Below are positions 44,722 through 53,572 of a stretch of 58,456 bases of DNA, piece after piece. Each line of letters starts with the position of its first letter. Position 1 is the stretch's first letter. The position numbers and the translations under genes were made by a program. This stretch comes from Avimuribaculum sp964395975 (GTDB lineage Bacteria > Bacteroidota > Bacteroidia > Bacteroidales > Muribaculaceae). Where the stretch lies: the NCBI GenBank assembly GCA_964395975.1, contig CAYNBZ010000009.1, positions 1-58,456 on the forward strand. The letters run 5' to 3'. The notes below the pieces were generated by a model. The model worked only from the letters and a program-made list of their open reading frames with translations. It was not told where the DNA came from and made no database searches.

Positions 44722-45549
44722 ATGAAGAAGATAATTTACAACATATTATTGGGAGTGGTACTCATGGTGGCAGCAACTTCATGCGATGTAATCAACGAGG
44801 ATGATCGCCTTATCGGACCTATCGACACCGATAGCTTCGAGTTTACGCAAAAGGTGGTGCTGCTTGAAGAATTTACCGGACATTTGTGTATCAACTGTCC
44901 TACCGGTGCCGAGATTGTCACAGGCATCGAAGAATGGGCACAGGGTCATATTATTCCGGTGTCGATACATTGCGGACCTTATGCGGCTACAAGTAAATCG
45001 TATCCCGAAGATTTCACCACCGAAGCAGGAGATGCATACTACGAAGAATTCAATCCCGATGCTTTCCCATCATGTATGATGGACCGGCAGATGGACGATG
45101 GCGTGGTTTCAATCAATTCCAATTACGATACTTGGCAGACCGATTTCATATATTGTGCGGCACAGACCGCTTCAGTTGACATCGAGCTTGAAGTAACCCG
45201 TAATGAAAGAGAATTGTCTATCGATGTAACGGTGGAAGCGATTTACGACGTTGATGATGATGTTTCACTGCAATTATGGCTTATCGAAGACGGTATCATA
45301 GCAGCCCAACTCACGCCAAGCGGCATAAACACCGAATATGTACATAATCATGTACTGCGGGATGCCATCAATGGCACTTGGGGCGACCCCATCGGCTCAA
45401 TTTCAGCAGGCAGTGCAGTTGATTGCAGCTATAGTTATACGATTGCCGAGGATTACGAGCCTGAAAACTGCAAAGTGGTGGCTTTCGTCTTTGAAACAGA
45501 ATCGCGCGGCAACGTGTTACAAGCCGCCGAATGGTCGTTGCAACAATAA
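44722..45549 (+). CDS. Omp28-related lipoprotein with thioredoxin-like CxxC
   Basis: A 275-residue lipoprotein (lipobox ATSC, Cys21). EEFTGHLCINCPTGAEI near residues 49-65 is the Omp28 signature, a thioredoxin-like fold with Cys56 and Cys59; the second half is a beta-sandwich (SVDIELEVTRNERELSIDVTVEA). Proteins of this family are surface-located in Porphyromonas. Nine bases separate it from the DUF6029 gene. Confidence 0.85.
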   Translation: MKKIIYNILLGVVLMVAATSCDVINEDDRLIGPIDTDSFEFTQKVVLLEEFTGHLCINCPTGAEIVTGIEEWAQGHIIPVSIHCGPYAATSKSYPEDFTTEAGDAYYEEFNPDAFPSCMMDRQMDDGVVSINSNYDTWQTDFIYCAAQTASVDIELEVTRNERELSIDVTVEAIYDVDDDVSLQLWLIEDGIIAAQLTPSGINTEYVHNHVLRDAINGTWGDPIGSISAGSAVDCSYSYTIAEDYEPENCKVVAFVFETESRGNVLQAAEWSLQQ

Positions 45550-45598
45550 CCGACACGAAAACAATAAGATTCACTATCAAACAACAAATAAATTGCTT

Positions 45599-46321
45599 AT
45601 GAAAATACGAATTACTACACTTTTCAGCATGTTGGTCATCGGCATTGCAACATCGATGGCTCAGCTCGCATGGGTTTATGATGGTCAGACACTTTCTGAT
45701 GGCGAAACATTGACTGTTAATGAAGATGCCGATAATATTTATGAAACAGGTTTCTACATCGGTATAGCCAACCAATCCAACAGCAATGTTAATTGTACGG
45801 TAAAGAGCGAAACTTTCGATAATGAAATGGGATATATTTTCATGATGTGTTGTGGTATAAATTGTTACACAGGTGAAGAAACAGGGTCATTTAGCATCGA
45901 TGCAAACAGTGTATATGAAGATTTCCATACACAAGTACTTGTATTCGGCAATGGTGAAGCAACAATAGCCTATACCGTTAGCGATGGCACCAACAGTGCA
46001 GTGGTCAACGTCACGTATGTTATAGATGACGATGACAGCAACAACGGTGTTACCATTGGCTCTGCATCAAGCGTGAACAATATCAGCACAACAAAAAACA
46101 ATACCATTATTACGCTGAGCAACAGTGTGCTTACCATTGAGGGTGCTACTGCCGGACAGCAAGTGCGTATCATCGATCTTACCGGTCGTCTTGCAGCCTC
46201 ATACGTTGTTACCGGTGACGGCACTCAAAGTTATGACCTCAACCTCGGCCACGGCATATATATCGTGGCTCTGCAAGAAAATGGCCGCACCACATATGCA
46301 CAAAAAGTAATCTCCCGTTAA
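45599..46321 (+). CDS. Small type IX-secreted protein, cysteine-containing
   Basis: A 240-residue protein with a signal peptide (cut near SMAQ, residue 22), one beta domain with a cluster of cysteines (NCTVKSE, then MMCCGINCYTG), and a C-terminal type IX sorting tail (about residues 165-240: LTIEGATAGQQVRIIDLTGRL, ending GRTTYAQKVISR). It should be exported through the outer membrane. It is the last gene of the TlpA-DUF6029-Omp28 set, which suggests that the two thioredoxin-fold proteins handle its cysteines. Confidence 0.75.
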   Translation: MKIRITTLFSMLVIGIATSMAQLAWVYDGQTLSDGETLTVNEDADNIYETGFYIGIANQSNSNVNCTVKSETFDNEMGYIFMMCCGINCYTGEETGSFSIDANSVYEDFHTQVLVFGNGEATIAYTVSDGTNSAVVNVTYVIDDDDSNNGVTIGSASSVNNISTTKNNTIITLSNSVLTIEGATAGQQVRIIDLTGRLAASYVVTGDGTQSYDLNLGHGIYIVALQENGRTTYAQKVISR

Positions 46322-46350
46322 GAGAGAAGTTATCAACAAAGAATAATCGA

Positions 46351-46386
46351 GAGGGTGCGTCAAACGCAAAGTTTTGATGCACCCTC
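46351..46386. repeat. Dispersed palindromic repeat, copy 3
   Basis: GAGGGTGCGTCAAA (46351-46364) pairs with TTTTGATGCACCCTC (46372-46386). Read on the minus strand it starts ATTTAGAGGGTGCATCAAAAC, very close to copy 2 (TTTAGAGGGTGCATCAAAAC). It follows the type IX cargo gene and could end that transcript. Confidence 0.65.
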
Positions 46387-46467
46387 TAAATGTATGCTAA
46401 AATTGCATGTTATAGATGTGTAACATGACTTCCATCGGCATTACAAATTGTACATCAATGACATAAA

Positions 46468-46503
46468 ATAAAAAATCCGGTTACACTCACGCGCCACCGG
46501 ATT
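46468..46503 (-). terminator. Terminator after the NagB-like/PIG-L gene
   Basis: AATCCGG (46474-46480) pairs with CCGGATT (46497-46503), and the minus strand continues TTTTATTTTA. Confidence 0.7.
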
Positions 46504-46592
46504 CCTAACCTATGATTCACTTATTTGTTGTTGTTTAATTTATAATTGTAATAGGTTGGTTTGTTCCTGATAGATAAAGTTCTATACTTTCC

Positions 46593-48581
46593 TTACTCTT
46601 GCTTAATTGGATGATATTCTACAAAAGCCTCCATTGCCTCATAGCTTGCAAGACCAAGATCGCTGTAAAGTTGTGCCGTAGCACGATTTCGGTCTTCAGC
46701 CCGCTGCCAGAACAAGCGGTCATCATCGCCAAGGAACGGTGCATTTTCCATCTGTGACTGGTGTTTGAGTATGGAATTGCGTTTTGCGCGCAACTCCTCG
46801 GGGCTTATCGGTACAGCCATTTCGATATGGTCGATTTCCCATTCTGCCCACGCACCACGGTACATCCAGATTCGGCAATCCTTCATGAACGGCTCATCAA
46901 GCAATTCATCTACAGCCGCAAACACTGCATCGGTACACACCTTGTGGGTGCCATGCGGGTCGGCAAGGTCGCCGGCCACAAATATCTGATGCGGCTTCAC
47001 ATCCATTATAAGTTTCTTAATAATATCGACATCTACTTGTGTCAGATCACCCTTCTTGATTGTTCCGGTTTCATAAAACGGCAATTCACAGAAATGTATG
47101 TTCTCGGGTTTCACACCTATGTAATTGCAAGCCGTTGTGGCCTCACATTGGCGTATTTTGCCCTTTAAGTAACGGATGTTTTCCGTGTCGATATCACCCT
47201 GCTGCTTATTCTTGAGGAAAGAATGTATCGCATCACTTATTGCCTTGTATTTTTCAGTGTCGATTCCAAAACGTTCACCTATGCGATCCATCAGCATCAC
47301 ATATCTGAACATATCTTCATCGCCAACAGCAATATTGCCCGACGTTTCGTATGCCACATGAACATCATGGTGTTGATCAACAAGGCGTTTCAATGTTCCG
47401 CCCATAGAGATAACATCGTCATCGGGGTGAGGGCTGAATACAATTACCCGTTTCGGATATGGTACGGCTCGTTCGGGACGGTAGGTATCATCGGCATTGG
47501 GCTTTCCACCAGGCCAACCCGTAATGGTGTGTTGCAGGTCGTTGAATATTTTTATATTGACATTATAGGCCGACCCGTAATAAGTCAACAACTCGCTCAA
47601 GCCATATTCATTATAATCCTTGTTGGTAAGTTTTAAAATCGGCTTCCCCGTCTGGCCACAAAGCCACACTATGGCACGACGTATCAACTTGTCGGTCCAT
47701 TCGCATGAAGTCACTTTCCAAGGATGACTGATACGGGTAAGTCCGTCGGCTGCCGACAAATCGATGACCAACTTTGCATGATGATGCATTTGCAGCACCG
47801 ATGCCGGCACTTGGTCGTCCACTTTGCATTCTACAGCCTTGTAAACAATGTTGGAAATATTTTCACCCCAAGCAACAGCATAAACATACTTTGCCGAAAG
47901 TATATTCGACAATCCAAGTGTAATAGCTGTAGTGGGAACTTCGTTACAGTGATATGATTCTGAGATTTTTTGACGAATTTCATTGCTCAAGCGCATCAAG
48001 CGGCATGAAGAATTCATCAAAGACCCCTGTTCATTAAATGCCAATGCTCCAAATTGTCCTAATTCACACAGCACAACGTCGAGTCCGCCGCATTTCTCAA
48101 TATCAGTCTCATAATAATGGCAGAATTGTAAAATATCCTCGATGTTGGTGTTTACGTCAAACTTATGGAAATTTCCCGGCATTATGTCAACTTGGTCGAG
48201 CAATGCCTCACGCAACCGTGCGGTAGTACTGGGCTTGCGTGTTTCATCGATAGGGAAAAACTCGCATAGGTTAAACACTATCACATGCTTGAAACTCACA
48301 TCTCCCTGCTTGTAGAGTTTGACAAGCTCTTCATATATCTTCAAAGTGTTGTCGCCGGCACCTATCCCAAGCACACATTTGCCGGTAGTATCAACAAAAC
48401 GGCGTATGGTCGCAGCCACCTCTTTAGCCACATACTCGGCACCCTTAATGGTTGATTCAAATATCTTGGTATTTAGCTTTTCTTTACGGGTGAGCGACGC
48501 AAGTTCTATCTCACTCGTAGGGGCATAGTACCGCTTTGGCACTCTGTCCAACTTAATCTGAGAACTAAGGTTTGTTTTCAT
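46593..48581 (-). CDS. NagB-like domain fused to PIG-L deacetylase
   Basis: A 662-residue two-domain protein. Residues 30 to about 300 resemble glucosamine-6-phosphate deaminase, but the key residues are gone: FNMDEY has become FNLCEF, and DGHIAFNEP has become FGALAFNEQ. Residues about 375-600 are a PIG-L/LmbE deacetylase with an intact metal motif (FSPHPDDDVISMGGTL) and the later LADPHGTHK. It therefore probably works as an N-acetyl-sugar deacetylase whose NagB part binds an amino-sugar phosphate without reacting. Fusions of this kind occur across Bacteroidales. Its 5' leader is long if the promoter at 48803 is used. Confidence 0.85.
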   Translation of the reverse strand: MKTNLSSQIKLDRVPKRYYAPTSEIELASLTRKEKLNTKIFESTIKGAEYVAKEVAATIRRFVDTTGKCVLGIGAGDNTLKIYEELVKLYKQGDVSFKHVIVFNLCEFFPIDETRKPSTTARLREALLDQVDIMPGNFHKFDVNTNIEDILQFCHYYETDIEKCGGLDVVLCELGQFGALAFNEQGSLMNSSCRLMRLSNEIRQKISESYHCNEVPTTAITLGLSNILSAKYVYAVAWGENISNIVYKAVECKVDDQVPASVLQMHHHAKLVIDLSAADGLTRISHPWKVTSCEWTDKLIRRAIVWLCGQTGKPILKLTNKDYNEYGLSELLTYYGSAYNVNIKIFNDLQHTITGWPGGKPNADDTYRPERAVPYPKRVIVFSPHPDDDVISMGGTLKRLVDQHHDVHVAYETSGNIAVGDEDMFRYVMLMDRIGERFGIDTEKYKAISDAIHSFLKNKQQGDIDTENIRYLKGKIRQCEATTACNYIGVKPENIHFCELPFYETGTIKKGDLTQVDVDIIKKLIMDVKPHQIFVAGDLADPHGTHKVCTDAVFAAVDELLDEPFMKDCRIWMYRGAWAEWEIDHIEMAVPISPEELRAKRNSILKHQSQMENAPFLGDDDRLFWQRAEDRNRATAQLYSDLGLASYEAMEAFVEYHPIKQE

Positions 48582-48802
48582 TGTCGATTTAGTTAGTGTA
48601 ATTCTTTCGTATAAAATTACAGCGAAAATCAGGAATATGTATGCTCTTTAACGTATCTTTCGCATTCAATGAAAATTTTAACTCTCGCCTTCTTCCCCTC
48701 TTGTGGACTGACAGGTATAATACCTCGCCGTACACAAGCCCTAAAATAAATGACACCAAGCTACAAGAATGCATAGCCATAATTTACTTATGGCATCAGC
48801 CA

Positions 48803-48810
48803 CAAAGGTA
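48803..48810 (-). promoter_or_regulatory. -7 element upstream of the NagB-like/PIG-L gene
   Basis: Minus strand TACCTTTG lies about 220 bases from the ATG. No good -33 element is seen. The leader region 48582-48800 has no gene I can support. Confidence 0.4.
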
Positions 48811-48861
48811 ATCATTTAATCTAAAACTTCATAGCTTTTAAATAATTATTTCTCGTCAACT

Positions 48862-50016
48862 TTACAACATCTCCTTTGTGGACGGAAGACGATAGTGGAA
48901 CACATCGCGGCGTATGGCAGACTTTATGGCCTGAGCCAACGCCTTGAATATGCCCTCAATCTTATGATGTTCATTGTCGCCGTGTGCGCTTACATAGATA
49001 TTCATGGCAGCAGCATCGCTTAAACTCTTGAAGAAATGCAAAAACATCTCGGTGGGCAACTCTCCTATCTTTTCACGCTTGAACTCGGCATCCCACGTCA
49101 GCCAACTGCGGCCACCGAAATCGATTGCCACCGTGCAGTCGCAATCGTCCATCGGCAACACGAAACCGTAACGTTCAATTCCGCGCTTGTCACCAAGAGC
49201 CATCTTCAACGCTTTGCCAAGCACGATGGCGGTATCTTCGACAGTGTGATGCTCATCTACCCACAAATCGCCTTTTGCCTTTATCGTCAAGTCAATGCCC
49301 GAATGACGGGCAACCTGCAACAACATATGGTCAAAAAAGCCTATGCCGGTATCAATGTCGGCAATACCGCTACCATCAAGGTCGAGCTTTACATCAATGT
49401 CGGTTTCGGCAGTGTGCCGATGCACGTGCGCAAAGCGTGAACCACCTCGCAGAAAGTCGGCAATGCGGCTCCAACTATCCGTAATAAGTGCCGTAATGCC
49501 GGCAAGCCCTGCATCATCTATTTCGCGTTTGCCTCGGTCGTATGGAGCAAAATATATGGCTTTTGCACCAATGTTGCGTGCTAGCATAACATCGGTCAGC
49601 CTGTCGCCTATCACAAACGAAGCAGCAAGGTCGTAATCGCCTGTCAGGTATCGCCCGAGCAGAGCCGTGCCTGGCTTGCGAGTGGGCTTATTCTCATGAG
49701 GGAAAGAGGTGTCGATGATGATATCATCAAATTCCACCCCCTCGCCGGCAAGTGTTTCGAGCAACAACTGCTGTGGTGGCAAAAAATCCTGCATAGGGAA
49801 AGAGTCGGTGCCAAGTCCGTCTTGATTGCTTACCATCACCAGTTCATAATCGAGCGTTTCAGCTATGAATGCAAGATTGCGTATCATGCCCGGTATGAAC
49901 TTGAACTTATCAAGGCTGTCAAGCTGATAATCGACCGGCGGCTCTACGACAAGTGTCCCATCCCGATCGATAAAAAGAGCAGTTCGCATAGGTTTGCCGC
50001 TACTTTCGTTTGTCAT
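48862..50016 (-). CDS. hisB: Bifunctional histidinol-phosphatase/imidazoleglycerol-phosphate dehydratase
   Basis: A 384-residue enzyme for two steps of histidine synthesis. The N-terminal HAD phosphatase (FIDRDGTLVVEPP at about 15-27, then SNQDGLGT and VIGDRLTDVMLA) removes phosphate from histidinol phosphate; the C-terminal part (about 190-384) is IGP dehydratase with GIGFFDHMLLQVARHSG, DEHHTVEDTAI and HGDNEHHKIEGIFKALA (metal-binding His-rich motifs). It overlaps the hisC end by 17 bases, or starts at ATG 49989 without overlap. It is the last his gene here; hisA, hisF, hisH and hisI are elsewhere. Confidence 0.96.
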   Translation of the reverse strand: MTNESSGKPMRTALFIDRDGTLVVEPPVDYQLDSLDKFKFIPGMIRNLAFIAETLDYELVMVSNQDGLGTDSFPMQDFLPPQQLLLETLAGEGVEFDDIIIDTSFPHENKPTRKPGTALLGRYLTGDYDLAASFVIGDRLTDVMLARNIGAKAIYFAPYDRGKREIDDAGLAGITALITDSWSRIADFLRGGSRFAHVHRHTAETDIDVKLDLDGSGIADIDTGIGFFDHMLLQVARHSGIDLTIKAKGDLWVDEHHTVEDTAIVLGKALKMALGDKRGIERYGFVLPMDDCDCTVAIDFGGRSWLTWDAEFKREKIGELPTEMFLHFFKSLSDAAAMNIYVSAHGDNEHHKIEGIFKALAQAIKSAIRRDVFHYRLPSTKEML

Positions 50017-51052
50017 AATCCATTAAAGTGTTTATCAATAATTCATTCTCTTCAGTGTTGCCCACAGTAAAGCGTAAACAGCCGCTGCACATAGGTACAC
50101 GGTTACGGTTTCGCACTATAATGCCATGCAATTGGAGATAATCATAAAGCCCATCGGCATCATCTACTCGCACGAGTAGGAAATTGGCATCAGAACGATA
50201 CACTCGTTGTACGCAACACAACTTTTTAAGCTCATCGGCAAGCACATGACGATTGGCAATGATTTGAGCCACCTCATCGGTTATTTCACCTATGCGGTCG
50301 AGCAAGCCAATTGCATACTGCTGTGTCAGCAAATTAATGTTATAAGGATATTTTACCTTATTGTACAAGTCAATGATTTCCTTGCCGGCAAAAGCCATGC
50401 CAAGCCTCACCGACGCACTTGCCAATGCCTTGGAGAAAGTTTGCAACACCACCAGATTGGGCAATTCGGCAAGATTACGTAACATCGAGCCCTTCTCTGA
50501 GAAACTTATGTACGCTTCGTCCACCACGACGATACCGTCAAACTGCCGGCACACATCAGCAATGATGTCGGTATCGAACGCATTTCCGGTGGGGTTGTTA
50601 GGCGAACATATCCAAATCAGTTTGGTATGCTCATCAGTGGCAGCAAGCAAGCGCCCTGCATCAAGTTCGAAATTCTCATTCAGGTTCACTGTACGATACT
50701 CCACATCGTTTATATCAGCACATACTTCATACATTCCGTATGTCGGCGATATAGCCACCACATTGTCGATGCCCGGCTCGCAAAATATGCGATACGCAAG
50801 GTCGATACATTCATCGCTGCCCACACCAAGAAATATCTGCTGCTGTGGCACTCCCTTCACATCAGACAGACGCAATTTCAATTGACGCTGCAACGGGTCG
50901 GGATAGCGATTATAAGGTTCATTATACGGGCTTTCGTTGGCATCGATAAATACACGGGCATTATTCCCTGTGAATTCATTCCGGGCCGAACTGTAAGGTT
51001 TTAAATTCCAAATGTTCGGTCTTACAAGATGTTGCAAATCCATATATCTCAA
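50000..51052 (-). CDS. hisC: Histidinol-phosphate aminotransferase
   Basis: A 350-residue PLP aminotransferase that converts imidazoleacetol phosphate to histidinol phosphate. It shows the N-terminal LVRPNIWNLKPYSSAR, then CSPNNPTGN, VDEAYISFS and the PLP lysine in TFSKALASASVRLGMA. One base separates it from the hisD stop; an ATG three codons later is an alternative start. Confidence 0.95.
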   Translation of the reverse strand: MRYMDLQHLVRPNIWNLKPYSSARNEFTGNNARVFIDANESPYNEPYNRYPDPLQRQLKLRLSDVKGVPQQQIFLGVGSDECIDLAYRIFCEPGIDNVVAISPTYGMYEVCADINDVEYRTVNLNENFELDAGRLLAATDEHTKLIWICSPNNPTGNAFDTDIIADVCRQFDGIVVVDEAYISFSEKGSMLRNLAELPNLVVLQTFSKALASASVRLGMAFAGKEIIDLYNKVKYPYNINLLTQQYAIGLLDRIGEITDEVAQIIANRHVLADELKKLCCVQRVYRSDANFLLVRVDDADGLYDYLQLHGIIVRNRNRVPMCSGCLRFTVGNTEENELLINTLMDYDKRK

Positions 51053-51053
51053 A

Positions 51054-52340
51054 CTATTTCGTATCTTTTATTCTCACTTCCACGGCAAGGCTGTGAGCCA
51101 CAAGTCCTTCATTACGGGCCATAGTCATGACAGTCGGGGCAATAGAGGCAAGCCCGTCGCGAGTCAGCCGTTGAAACGTGATTTTTTTCATGAAACTCTC
51201 AACATTCACCCCATTATAGCAACGTGCATATCCGCCTGTAGGCAACGTGTGATTAGTACCCGATGCATAGTCACCGGCACTTTCGGGCGAATATGCCCCT
51301 AAAAATACCGAGCCGGCGTTTTCTACCATCATGGCAAGGGTTTCGGCTCTTGCATGGTTGATGATAAGATGCTCGGGGGCATAATAATTGGCAAATTGCA
51401 TTATTTCCTCATCGTTATGCAACAATATTATGCTGCTGTGATTCAACGATTGTTCGGCAAGTCCTCGCTTTGGCAATGATTCAAGCATTTCGACTACGTT
51501 AGAGGCTACGGCAGTGGCAAGCCGCTCATCGGTAGTAAGCAATATCGACTGACTGTCGGCTCCATGCTCGGCCTGCGACAGGAAATCACTTGCAACAAAC
51601 AACGGGTTGGCAGTGCCATCGGCAACGACCATCACCTCCGATGGACCGGCAGGCATGTCTATGGCCACTCCCATCGTGCTCACCTGAACTTTTGCCTCAG
51701 TGACATAACGGTTGCCCGGACCGAAGATTTTATACACCGGCCTTATGCTTTCGGTGCCGACTGCCATTGCGGCTATGGCCTGCGCTCCACCTGCTTTGTA
51801 TATTTCGGTCACGCCTGCGACATGGGCGGCATAAAGAATCGCCGGATGCACACTGCCGTCACAGCGAGGCGGCGTACATAACACTACTTCGCGGCAACCA
51901 GCTATGCGAGCCGGTATGGCAAGCATAAGCACAGTGGAAAACAATGGCGAATTGCCGCCGGGGATATACAATCCAACTCTCGAAATGGGTAGTGCTCGCT
52001 GGCTGCAATATATCCCCGAAGCCACCTCTACCGACACTTCATGTGGCAATTCGGCCTCATGAAACTTACCAATATTGCCTGCAGCCTCGTTAATTGCTCG
52101 TTTTAAATCATCGCTGACCTCGCAACATGCCCTCTCGATTTCATTTTCACTCACCCTGAGCTCATCAGGGCAATAACCATCAAACCGCTTGGTAAATGAT
52201 TTCAACGCTTCATCACCATGCAACTTTACTTCATCGATAATGCCGGTCACGCTGTTGCGCACCGAAATATCGATTACTGCGGCTCGCTCGGCATATTTAT
52301 GCCAATCGGCCTTTTGCGGATATTTAATTATACCGACCAT
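51054..52340 (-). CDS. hisD: Histidinol dehydrogenase
   Basis: A 428-residue zinc enzyme that oxidises histidinol to histidine in two NAD-dependent steps. Motifs are YIPGGNSPLFSTVLMLAIPA, the zinc-ligand region QAEHGADSQSILLTTD near residue 255, and a catalytic His segment PEHLIINHA, with the closing GYARCYNGVNVESFMK. It starts four bases after the hisG stop. Confidence 0.96.
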   Translation of the reverse strand: MVGIIKYPQKADWHKYAERAAVIDISVRNSVTGIIDEVKLHGDEALKSFTKRFDGYCPDELRVSENEIERACCEVSDDLKRAINEAAGNIGKFHEAELPHEVSVEVASGIYCSQRALPISRVGLYIPGGNSPLFSTVLMLAIPARIAGCREVVLCTPPRCDGSVHPAILYAAHVAGVTEIYKAGGAQAIAAMAVGTESIRPVYKIFGPGNRYVTEAKVQVSTMGVAIDMPAGPSEVMVVADGTANPLFVASDFLSQAEHGADSQSILLTTDERLATAVASNVVEMLESLPKRGLAEQSLNHSSIILLHNDEEIMQFANYYAPEHLIINHARAETLAMMVENAGSVFLGAYSPESAGDYASGTNHTLPTGGYARCYNGVNVESFMKKITFQRLTRDGLASIAPTVMTMARNEGLVAHSLAVEVRIKDTK

Positions 52341-52344
52341 GACA

Positions 52345-53205
52345 CTAAGGTACCATTTTCATTATATCGAGGACAAGAATGCCTTCAGCTCCTGCCGCTT
52401 TCAATTTATTTACTATCTCCCAAAACTGCGATTCCTGTATTACCGAGTGTACCGAACACCAATTTTCATCGGCAAGCGGCAATATCGTGGGACTTTTGAT
52501 TCCTGGCAATACCTTTACCACTTCGTCAAGACAAGCACGTGGGACATTCATCAACAGATACTTTTTACCATCGGCATCTTCAACGGCTTTAAAACGGAAC
52601 AACAAATCATCGAGCACACCACGTTTTGCCTCGGTCATCTCGTTAATGCCACCAATCAACACGGCTTGAGAATCAATCACTTTCTCCACCTCAACAAGGT
52701 TGTTGCTCACAAGCGTACCACCCGACGACACTATGTCGAAAATACTATCGGCAAGCCCTATGCCCGGTGCGATTTCAACCGAGCCACTTATAACATGAAT
52801 ATCGGCTGATATGCCGTTTCGGTCAAGATAATCTTTTAAAATTCGAGGATAGGACGTAGCTATTTTCTTACCGTTGAACCATTCAACTCCGGAATAAGAG
52901 ATTTCCTTAGGGATGGCAAGCGACAAGCGGCAACGTCCGAAACCAAGTTGATGTAAAATCCTCACTTTCTGATGTTTCTCAAGAACTTCATTAAGTCCAA
53001 CTATTCCGACATCAGCAGTACCGGTAGCCACCGAGTCGGGGATATCATCATCACGAAGGTATAACACTTCTACGGGAAAATTCCTCGATGGCACCAACAA
53101 TGTGCGTTTGACAGCAGGGAACTTTATCCCTGCATTCGACAACAATTCCATCGTTTCGTCATAAAGACGACCTTTCGACTGAACAGCAATTCTAAGCATT
53201 TCCAT
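52345..53205 (-). CDS. hisG: ATP phosphoribosyltransferase (long form)
   Basis: A 286-residue long-form HisG, the first and feedback-controlled enzyme of histidine synthesis, condensing ATP and PRPP. LRIAVQSKGRLYDETMELL opens the protein; the PRPP loop is DIVSSGGTLVSNNL near residue 172; the last 80 residues form the ACT-like histidine-binding domain (LMNVPRACLDEVVKVLPG). It starts at ATG 53205 or 53199. It is the first structural gene behind the leader and attenuator at 53265-53437, so it is controlled both by feedback and, I infer, by attenuation. Confidence 0.96.
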   Translation of the reverse strand: MEMLRIAVQSKGRLYDETMELLSNAGIKFPAVKRTLLVPSRNFPVEVLYLRDDDIPDSVATGTADVGIVGLNEVLEKHQKVRILHQLGFGRCRLSLAIPKEISYSGVEWFNGKKIATSYPRILKDYLDRNGISADIHVISGSVEIAPGIGLADSIFDIVSSGGTLVSNNLVEVEKVIDSQAVLIGGINEMTEAKRGVLDDLLFRFKAVEDADGKKYLLMNVPRACLDEVVKVLPGIKSPTILPLADENWCSVHSVIQESQFWEIVNKLKAAGAEGILVLDIMKMVP

Positions 53206-53264
53206 CTTTCTCAGTTTGTTTTGGTTACTTCAACAGCTCGCTGCACAGGTGGATGCGGACTAAT

Positions 53265-53307
53265 TGAAAAACGCCGACTTCACCCCTGCATCGGGCAAAT
53301 CGGCGTT
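53265..53307 (-). terminator. Attenuator terminator of the his operon
   Basis: On the minus strand AACGCCGA (53307-53300) pairs with TCGGCGTT (53277-53270), with a small CCC/GGG pair inside the loop, followed directly by TTTCAATT (five T counting the stem end). It lies 44 bases after the leader stop codon and 60 bases before hisG. The 5' arm is also a partner of the leader antiterminator described in the findings. Confidence 0.8.
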
Positions 53308-53350
53308 AATAGTTTTTTATGCGTAAGAAACCACTTTCGGGACATTTCAT

Positions 53351-53437
53351 TCATCGCATCACATTCCTTCTCGCCGCGCCCTTGCAGATGCAGTGATGAT
53401 GGAGATGAAGATGTATGTTCCCGCCTTTGAGTTTCAT
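53351..53437 (-). CDS. Histidine-rich leader peptide of the his operon
   Basis: A 28-codon frame starting at ATG 53437 and ending at TGA 53351. The peptide has His at positions 9, 11, 13, 14 and 15 (HLHLHHH), five His in seven residues, followed by Cys-Ile-Cys-Lys and a Gly-Ala-Ala-Arg-Arg stretch. An in-frame TAA directly before the ATG fixes the start; the upstream A run is a normal Bacteroidota initiation context. The promoter at 53456-53487 puts the RNA start about 12 bases before it. Its job would be to measure charged tRNA-His by ribosome stalling. Confidence 0.85.
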   Translation of the reverse strand: MKLKGGNIHLHLHHHCICKGAARRNVMR

Positions 53438-53455
53438 TTATTCATTTTTTTATGA

Positions 53456-53487
53456 CAAAGGTAATGCAAGTTGCACACAAATGCAAA
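53456..53487 (-). promoter_or_regulatory. Promoter of the his operon
   Basis: Minus strand TTTG (53487-53484), a 20-base spacer and TACCTTTG (53463-53456), an exact consensus match. Confidence 0.75.
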
Positions 53488-53510
53488 TTTTAATTACACT
53501 TTTAAATCAA

Positions 53511-53556
53511 AGGGTGAGGCATCAACACTTTTTCATAAGCATTATTGCCCCACCCT
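53511..53556 (-). terminator. Hairpin after the alpha-galactosidase gene
   Basis: AGGGTGAGGCA (53511-53521) pairs with TGCCCCACCCT (53546-53556) with one mismatch. The minus-strand tail TTTGATTT is only moderately T-rich. Its AGGGTG...CACCCT arms recall the dispersed repeat, but the rest differs. Confidence 0.5.
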
Positions 53557-53572
53557 CATTAAATCATTCTCA

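Noticed and set aside
48589..48780. Small minus-strand frame upstream of the NagB-like/PIG-L gene
   Set aside because: No domain or ribosome site; it more likely lies in the 5' leader of that gene.
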